From: Alopecurus myosuroides
Lineage: Eukaryota; Streptophyta; Magnoliopsida; Poales; Poaceae
Length of the DNA stretch: 64,000 bases
Assembly: GCA_028641055.1 (NCBI GenBank)
Contig: CM054063.1
Location: forward strand, 47,245,920-47,309,919
Direction: 5' to 3'
Below, in pieces: positions 56,842-64,000 of the stretch; position 1 is the stretch's first letter; the number at the start of each line of letters is the position of its first letter. The notes under the pieces were generated by a model. It was given only the letters and a program-made list of their open reading frames with translations. It was not told where the DNA came from and made no database searches. The position numbers were made by a program, and so were the translations under genes.

Positions 56842-59096
56842 ATTTGGGAACAAGTAATAACACATCATGAATCAACCAATAATAATCTTTGGGACTGGTG
56901 CACATTATACTCAGAATGGCAACTATGCTCTCTGAATATGTGCATAAAGTTAGAAGATGTATACTCAACATAAAAGTAAAAGAAAAATCATTCGCAGACG
57001 GAAGCAAGGATTAACTCATGTGCTAGAGTTTTTATTTTATAAACAGAGGTATTGAAAATAAATTTTTTAAGAGAGCTTTATGTTTTTGTCAACAAATAGT
57101 AAATAAACAATACATTACGTCACAAGTTCACTATACTTTACAAGATCGCCTCCCATTGAAGGATGTTCTTTCTACTGGGGTCAGTAGATCATATCCTCTT
57201 CTCTATTGTTTACACAATTATGCTTTATGTGGTAAATCAGGGGCAAAAAGAGTGAAGAGAATTTATAGTAACCAAGCTTGGGGCTGGGCACCCCGTTGCC
57301 AGCTCTTCTATTAATTTGGATAAGCGGATGTGCCACGAGTCCAGGTGTTTGAAGTCCAATTAACAAGTGAAATAAAGATCGTCTACTTACGTCCTCATGA
57401 GCTAAAACAAGAACAAAAACATGTATAATTTTGAAGGTTTTAAAGGTAGCACATGAGAAATTTACTTTGTAGTGGCGGTTAAATACCACATATAGGTAGG
57501 TATGGTGGACACATTTGGCAAACTTTGTTTTTTGGGAGTTGGATGCACGAGTAGAGCTCATACTCAGCACAGGTGGAGGCTAGCAAAAGACTGGGAGTGA
57601 CAAACTAAGAGAGCAATAATGGCCGTAATCATGCATAGCGACAAAAATATTATTAATCAAAGCATAAATGGTATTAAAATTCAAAAACAATTATCACATA
57701 GGCTAGAGGTGACTGGTTTGTAGTCATAACATGGTGTAAGCATGCGCCAAGTCAACCAAATAAAGCATTCAAAGGAGAATACCACAATATTATGATTCGA
57801 TATGATAAAACCAACTCATGATTCTTTCAATGGCACATTAAGCACTCTCAGATATTTGCGACAAGTCATGCTACATCAATAACTACTAAGCATAGAATTA
57901 AAATAATATCCAACATGACATGATAAAGTCTAGCCACAGTCTAAACAAGCTTCTTTTTGCACCTTTATAAGCATGAAATATTTTATTGCTTTCCAACGCC
58001 AATCACTTTATTTTAAAAAAAATCTCCAAATAATTTATCAATGAAACAAGAGAGTACTACTAATCTACAAGAAATAACAGTTTTGAATAAGAGATGCATA
58101 AAAAATAGGAGCTAACAGGATTTGCAGCAGCTAGAAGAAAAACGAAGAATACGAGTATGATGAATGAAGAATACGAGTATTCGCACGAAAAAAGGAGAGT
58201 ATGTCTCTCTCCCACACAAGAATGTTGGGTTAAAACCAAGTTTATTATAGCAAAGAAAAGAAAACAAAATAAAAACAAACAAACGCTCCAAGTAAAGTGC
58301 ATAGGATGTGACCGAATAAAAATATAGTTTCACTAGAAGTGACTTGATAAGTTGCTGAGGAACAAGGGGATGCCTTGTGCATCCCCAACGTTAGACGCTT
58401 GGGTCTTCTTGGAATTTGCTGGGATGAACCACAGGGGCATCCCCGAGCTTAGGCTTTTCACTCTTCTTCATCACATTATATTATCCTCTTCTCTTGAACC
58501 TTGAAAACTTCCTTCACACCAAACTCAAAGAAATTCTCATTAGAGGGCTAGTGCACAATCAAATTCTCGCATGTTCTCCATTGATACAAGAATTACTAAT
58601 ACTTTTAAAACATTATCTACATCCACTGATGTTTTGTGGTGAAAAGAAATCCACTCAACATAGTAAAAGAGAGAATGCAAAGTAAAAAAGGCAGAATCTG
58701 TCAAAACCAGAACAGTTTGTAAAGACAAATATTTTCAAGGCACTTACATTGCTCAGATAAGAAAATTCAGAACTAGAAAAGTTTCGGAAATATCTCAGGA
58801 TCATGCACAAAAATTTCCACGTAGTTTCGATTTTTCTGTGAATTTATACGAATTAAACCGTGGACAGCAAAAATTTGTTCCTGTGCAGAAATCCAAATCT
58901 AGCATCAACTTTTCACTAGAGACTTTAATTGGCACAACAAATACGAGAAATTAAAGATAAAAAAGAGTTGCTACAGAAGTAAACAAGATCTTGACTCAAA
59001 TAAAACAGAAGAAAACATTGCAAAAATAAAAACATGGGTTATCTCCCAAGAAGTGCTTTTCTTTAACGCCTTTTAGCTAGGCCCAGAAAACAAGAA
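56842..59096 (-). mobile_element. E internal non-coding region
   Basis: No ORF is supported. On the minus strand it holds block 2 (about 56993-57031), block 1 (about 57282-57405) and two PPT-like motifs at 58379-58396 and 58436-58453, in the same order and spacing as in A and C. Confidence 0.72.
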
Positions 59097-59818
59097 TCAA
59101 TTGTTTTCGAGTGAAGAAGCATCCAAATCAATAATTTCCTCTAAAACATAGCTTGTAGCAATTGGTACTTTAGGTACCCCTGAACATGATTCAACATATA
59201 AATCACTCTTAATTTCATTAAAAGTTTTACCAATCTTAAGCTTATTATGGGGTTTTAGTTTAGACACCTTGGGAACATACATGAATTTTTGCTCTTTTCC
59301 CCCAAAAGCTTTCTCCCTCTTAAATCTAAGAGAAGACAAAGTTGAACTTAAAGTTTCCATAGCCTCTTCTAATTTACCAACCCTGAAGTTTTGATTATCA
59401 TGGTTCTTGCTAGCCTCTAAAATAGTAATTCTCTTATTGATACTTACTATGGATTCATTAACTTTCCTAGCATTATCAAGGGAATTTGGTAAAAATTTCT
59501 CCAGAGAGTTCAGCTTTTTTATAACATCTTCTAATGTGATCTCAGTTTTAACAACCTTAGTAGGTGGTGTTCCTACTAAGCTTTCAATTAAATTACAGAC
59601 TTTCAAAGCAGGAGTTCCCAGAAAATTACCACCTGTAAGAGTGTCTAGAACATACCTGTACCAGCTAGTAATACAAACATAAAAATTCCTAAGAAGAATC
59701 AAGGTAGAATATTTTTAGTACATCTATGATGGGCATCACTTATTCTATACCGAGCATATTTCAAACTTTCTCCCCCTTGTTGCTTAAAAGAACGAACCTC
59801 AACTCCAGGAATACTCAT
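59097..59818 (-). pseudogene. Shortened gag-like ORF of E
   Basis: The ATG at 59818 (MSIPGVEVRSFKQQGGES) runs about 40 codons. A one-base shift near 59700 leads to the main frame: NFYVCITSWYRYVLDTLTGG, a predicted coiled coil (SIVSINKRITILEASK, VGKLEEAMETLSS), a basic segment, and the end DLDASSLENN. It is the counterpart of A 3494-4208. The similarity of the first part to the C gag (NFKQLDNEHVAKYWERM) suggests a gag that lost its N-terminal half and the protease. It is damaged by only the one shift. Confidence 0.75.
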
Positions 59819-59989
59819 TTTAGCAAGAACTAAAACATAATAATAAAAATAACAACTAGAATAAGAACTAGTGTTTTTTGTCTTTTTGATATAGAGAAGC
59901 AAACAATACAAAATAAAATAAACTAAGAAAAACAAAAACAAAGTAAAAAGATTGGAGGTGAGAGACTCCCCTTGCAGAAATCCTCTTCC

Positions 59990-60007
59990 TCCCCGGCAAT
60001 GGCGCTA
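59990..60007 (-). other. E primer binding site (tRNA-Asp)
   Basis: The minus strand reads TAGCGCCATTGCCGGGGA, two mismatches to the tRNA-Asp complement, 11 bases from the LTR. Confidence 0.82.
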
Positions 60008-60018
60008 GAAAACAAGCT

Positions 60019-61360
60019 TGATGGCGTGTAAGGACACGTTCGTTGGGAGACCGCAAGAGGAAGGTATGAAGAGTACATCAGCAAGTTTTCCCTCAGTAAG
60101 AAACCAAGGTTTAATCGGACCAGTAGGAGAAAAAATCACTTCTGAAAGTTGATGACAACTGATGTTGGAAGGTCGCACTACCAGGCTCAGCAGCAACGTG
60201 GAATCTGCACACAACACAACCAAGATATGTTGCCCCAACGAAACAATGAGGTTGTCAATCTCACCGGTTTTGCTAACACAAAGGATTATATGAATAATGT
60301 GAAAAATGATGTATGATTGCAATGAATGAAAGGAAAACAGTGTCAGCAGTAAAAAGAATAGTGCTTTCAGTGGTTGTATTATCAGTGTAAAAGAATGGGC
60401 CAGGATCCATAGTTCACTAGTGGTGTCTCTCTAAAACAGATAGATAACATGTTGGGTAAACAAATTACAGCTGGGCAATTGACAGAGATAAAGGCTGCAC
60501 CGTAGGGCATATGCAAGACATGATGATTACCATGAGATTCATGTGGGCATTACAACATGGTACATAGACCAAAATCCAACTGAATCTATGACTAATAATC
60601 CACCCTCGGAACGTAATCCAAGCAGACTTAGGGTATTAAGTTGCAAGCACTAGATTATTGCATTAAGTAAAGTGCGTAATTTAAACAATAAAATTATCCT
60701 TAGACAAAGCATTGTTTTTTTCTCCCTAATGGCAACATCACATCCCCCATCCGTCACGTTTTTGTCACTCAAGCACACATGAAAAGGAGGCATGAACCCA
60801 CTATCGAGCATAAATACTCCCTCTTGGAGTTACAAGCATCAACTTGGCCGGAGAATCTAGTAGTAATGGAGAGCATGCAAGATCATAAATAACATAAACA
60901 TGATAGATTGATAATCAACTTGTCATAGCATTCAATATTCATCGGATCAAACACAACATGTAGCATTACAGATAGATGATGTAGATCAATAGGCGAAAGG
61001 GCGATGTCAGTGGGCGGCCAGGGGGCCCACACCACTAGGTGGCGCGGCCAAGGGGGGTCTGCGCCGCCCTATGGTGTGGCCACGTTGTGGCACCCCTCCG
61101 GGTCTCCTTCGGACTCCGTGTACATGACAGAAAAATAAGACCCTGGGATTTTGTTTCGTCCAATTTAGAGAATATTTCCAGAACACCTTTTCTGAAACAA
61201 AAACAACAAAAACAGGAACTGACGCTGTGGCATCTTGTTAATAGGTAAAAAAGTCCCATGAAATCCATAAAAATGATGTAAAGTGTATAGAAAACATGTA
61301 GCAAATGTCATGAAAGCAACATGGAACATCATAAATTCTAGATACGTTTGAGACGTATCA
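60019..61360 (-). repeat. E 5' LTR, internally deleted
   Basis: Termini are TGATGGCGTGTAAGG (60019) and GTTTGAGACGTATCA (61360). Compared with the 3' LTR about 290 bp are missing near 60980-60987, including the transcription leader, but the GC-rich inverted repeat (61012-61090) is kept. Confidence 0.85.
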
Positions 61361-62174
61361 AGTACACCCACATATTTCCTCTTGATCCAAGCATCATCAA
61401 CATAAGTGGCACCAAGACCACTAAAGGCGATAGCAAGGGTCTTGAGTCTTCAGTTCGTGTCCTCATGGCTTTCACCGTCATGCATATAGAACCCTTCGGC
61501 CTCATTGCTTAAAGCATCAAACCTATTCCTCTTCATGCTTTCATTTCCCTCAAACATGGAGATAAGGGCATTCCATGTTTCCTCGGCCGTGGAGAATTGT
61601 TGAATGTGTGGCATTATCTTCTCACCCGTGGCTTGTTGGATCATGTGCAAACTCACAAAGTTGAGTTGACAATAAACCACTTATCTTCTTGTCAAGTTCT
61701 TTGGATCAACGGTCTTGTATCCATCTTCAATGGCTCTCCATAGCTCAATGCAAGAAGAGTTCAAGTGAGTTTTCAGGAAATATTGCCATTGTCCAAAAGA
61801 ATGTGCATCAATTTTAGGTGGGTCACACCTATTGTTTATATGGCGATGTGTGATAGGAGAAGAATACCAACCGAGAAACTTATGATAATCTTCCTTCCCA
61901 TCCTCTCCCTTAGAATGTGAAGGTTTCTTAGGTGGAGGAGAATCATTTTTATTTTTTCACCCTCTTCCTCCTCACCTTTGTCCTCCAGAAGAGATTCTTC
62001 TAGTGACGCTGGTGAGGGAGAAGCCGTGTCCTTGGCTTTCATGAGTTGCGTTAACATATCACACAACCCTTGAATTTGGGTCTCCATGGAGGAGGTCAAG
62101 GAAAGTTGCAATTCCTTGAGATCATCCATGGTGGCCGGAGCCACGGGCACGGTAGCTTCCTCTCCGATGGCCAT
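61361..62174 (-). pseudogene. K gag, N-terminal part
   Basis: The ATG at 62174 (MAIGEEATVPVAPATMDDLK) starts gag. An acidic segment (LLEDKGEEEEGE) is followed by a frameshift near 61960. Further frames carry PPKIDAHSFGQWQYFLKTHL, then HMIQQATGEKIMPHIQQF, WNALISMFEGNESMKRNRFD and EAEGFYMHDGE. After a stop near 61450 comes LGATYVDDAWIKRKYVG, ending at the E insertion. This is the Copia/Sirevirus gag order. The continuation is partly at 20060. Confidence 0.82.
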
Positions 62175-62213
62175 ACCAACTCTTAGGCAGTTAAGCCCGA
62201 ATTAAGAGCTGAG

Positions 62214-62225
62214 GCTCTAATACCA
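62214..62225 (-). other. K primer binding site (initiator tRNA-Met)
   Basis: The minus strand reads TGGTATTAGAGC, one mismatch to the standard Copia PBS TGGTATCAGAGC, two bases from the LTR. Confidence 0.85.
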
Positions 62226-62227
62226 AT

Positions 62228-63028
62228 TGAACGGGTAGTATGGGCACCTAAGGGGGGGTTGATGTAGGTGTTTGCCCGATGTTTCTATGCAAGAACCACC
62301 GATGATAACTATTCTTCCAACCACGCGCAATAGACGTAACTTGGAGAACTTGATACATTTAGGTGAGCAACAAGGTATGAACACCATGCCTCAGATAAAG
62401 AGCCTTCTAGCCACGCACGATAACCCTTGGAAGATCCAAGAAGACTCATGTTTTTATTTCCAAAGATAACCGACGAACGTCAGAGACACCGTCTACACGT
62501 CGTTCCCCTAGGGACGATGGTAATCTGAACACAATGTTCTATGTAATTTTCAACCTAATCTAAACCCTAACCCTTGTCTCTCTTTATATAGGAGGCCAAC
62601 ACCCAACGGTTGGACATGCCCAAACCGACTCCTAAACTAATTGGACTCAAACTGGATATAAACCGACCCATTTAGAAGGCTCGGCCAAAACATGTTGCTC
62701 GCAGGCCTTAGACATTATACATCGTAAACTATTGTCCTAGCGTGCTAACCACTAAAGATTCCCGCATTAGGGGGGGCTGAATAGGTGCTACTTCCAAATT
62801 TTAATACTTTTTTTATTTAGTCTGGACACAAAGTAAATTCTCTATATATGCAACTACATTGAATTTACCTATATGACAAGGGATACACTAAGCAAGATAC
62901 AAACACAAAATAAAGGTAAAGGATAGAAGGAACCGATAGCGGAAGAACGCGGACACAAGGTTGTATTCCCGAGTTCCTTCTTTTGAGGGGAGTACGTCTC
63001 GTTGGAGGGGTGTGAGTTTCGCCACTAA
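62228..63028 (-). repeat. K 5' LTR, partial
   Basis: The inner edge TGAACGGGTAGTATGGGC is at 62228. It includes about 680 bp (62249-62928) absent from the left LTR, with two related G-runs (62247 and 62771) that could mark a partial duplication or insertion. The shared part resumes at about 62929 and is interrupted by M at 63029. Confidence 0.72.
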
Positions 63029-64000
63029 TGATCTCAGATGTGATCATATGGTCATTGGGTTACCCCAAGAGGAAGGTATGATGTAGTCTAACAGACATTT
63101 CCCCCAATTGTGGAATCAGGGATCGACCAGTAGGAATTCGAAGACTTGGAGAAGGTTGCTTGTTGTCAGGTGCTTCAACAAGCGTAAAAAGTGCACACAA
63201 GACACAAACTCTCTCGTGTCCCCAACTTTCCGAGAAGGTTGTCAGTCTTCTCGTCTTGCTGAAAACTCGAGAATTAAACGTATAGAGTAAAGAAAAGTAA
63301 TAGAAGCAAAAATGGTGCAGCTATGAAACAATGATGGAAGTGCTTGAAAGAAGATTGTATCAATGAGGAAAAATAGGACCGGAGGCCATAGTTTCACTAG
63401 TGGTGTCTCTCCAAAGAAAATAAGCGTGCTGGGTGAATAAATTACAGCTGGGCAATTGAAAAATCGTGAACGTATAACAATACTATTACAAAGAGATATA
63501 GTTCACGGGTTCTAACATAGTAGGAATTACGTCAAGGCATATGGAACGCTATCCAGCATGCATCCATATCTAAAAGTCCAACTCAAGAAGGCTATCTAGC
63601 AAATCTATCTAGTATTAAGTTGCAGCAACAAAGTGACTGCTTTATGTGCAACAGACAATTGCATTAAGTAAAGTACGTAATTTAAGCAATGGTTCTCGTT
63701 CATAGACAAGATCACTGCTTCTTTCTCCCTAGTGGCAACAACATATCCCTCACCCGTCACGTTTTTGTCCCCCGAGCATTATGTAAGGGAGGCATGAACC
63801 CACTATCTAGCATATAAACCCTCTCTTGGAGGTGAAAACAACTACATGGCCAAGGTAATCGTAAACACCGGAGAGCATTTCAAGACAACATTAAAACACT
63901 CTAAAGTTATAAGTGAAGCATCTCGGTTTGACATGAACAAAATAATCATAATCTCATGGTTCATCGGATCCCAGCAAACACAACATGCAAAATTATGATA
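63029..64000 (-). mobile_element. LTR of element M (Sabrina-like), runs off the window
   Basis: Starts TGATCTCAGATG after the likely TSD ACTAA (63024-63028). Minus orientation. It is collinear with, but more diverged from, the L2 and E LTRs (GAGGAAGGTATG, GATCGACCAGTAGGA, CACTAGTGGTGTCTCTCC, GTTCATCGGATCCCAGCAAA). Whether it is a solo LTR or a full element cannot be seen. Confidence 0.8.

Larger units (their letters stand above)
55183..61360 (-). mobile_element. Non-autonomous retrotransposon E (Sabrina-like), left part lost
   Basis: In minus orientation: 5' LTR 60019-61360, PBS 59990-60007, short gag (59818-59097), non-coding region, PPT (56431-56446) and 3' LTR (right part 55183-56430; the left part beyond the D insertion is deleted). 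It is inserted in K gag; the right flank AGTAC (61361-61365) is the surviving TSD. Closest in the window to A. Confidence 0.85.
1706..64000 (-). mobile_element. Copia element K (Sirevirus-like), host of nested insertions
   Basis: One minus-strand Copia element frames nearly the whole window. Its LTR edge TGAAC(T/G)GGTAGTATGGGC occurs at 1706 (outer edge of the 3' LTR) and at 62228 (inner edge of the 5' LTR). A PBS for initiator tRNA-Met lies at 62214-62225 and the PPT at 9586-9598. Between them, in the right order on the minus strand, are gag (62174-61361, resuming at 20060), protease, integrase, RT and RNase H (to 12781). An extra ORF region lies between pol and the 3' LTR. All coding parts carry frameshifts or stops. 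The presumed TSD CCCAT (1701-1705) has its partner outside the window. The large coiled-coil gag and extra 3' ORF recall Sireviruses (Maximus type), an inference. Confidence 0.8.

Overview
The window is repetitive intergenic DNA of a large-genome grass. The LTR, primer-binding-site and polypurine-tract styles, a Stowaway MITE starting CTCCCTCCGATCC and a grass-type Helitron end all point to the Triticeae (wheat, barley, rye, Aegilops). I cannot say which species. I find no host gene, rRNA, CRISPR array or intact tRNA. Nearly every base belongs to a transposable element, most of them inserted inside one another.

Layout. Bases 1-637 are part of an LTR, and 638-1165 the adjoining internal sequence, of a minus-strand Athila-like element (J). 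Bases 1200-1705 are the 3' end of a LINE reverse-transcriptase gene. From 1706 to beyond the right edge runs one decayed minus-strand Copia element (K). Its 3' LTR is at 1706-1725 plus 8461-9585. An extra ORF region, pol and part of gag lie at 9.6-20.1 kb. The start of gag is at 61.4-62.2 kb, the PBS at 62.2 kb and the 5' LTR from 62228. K is interrupted by element A (1726-8460), solo LTR L1 (13910-15546, TSD GTTGC), solo LTR L2 (16924-18536), a 41-kb nested complex (about 20061-61360) and LTR M (63029 to end).

The 41-kb complex, from outside in. E (minus, right edge 61360) sits in K gag. D (plus, 3' LTR 53809-55177) sits in E's LTR. G (minus chromovirus, right edge 38624) sits in D. H (23344-33997, TSD GTGGC) sits in G's LTR. 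D also received a Helitron (39849-42188), which carries a hAT MITE (40333-40822), and a complete element C (44758-52714, TSD CTCCC). The left halves of E, D and probably G are missing, and K's gag resumes directly at about 20060, so one or more large deletions cut through several nesting levels.

Functional content. H is youngest: its two 480-bp LTRs differ at 4 sites. It keeps an open pol (protease, RT, RNase H, archaeal-type RNase H, integrase), has almost no gag, and carries a spliced gene in antisense with its own TATA box. A, C, D, E and J are gag/protease or ORF2-only elements without RT. They share non-coding blocks, a hairpin before the polypurine tract and internal copies of that tract, which suggests elements mobilised in trans that keep RNA signals rather than enzymes.
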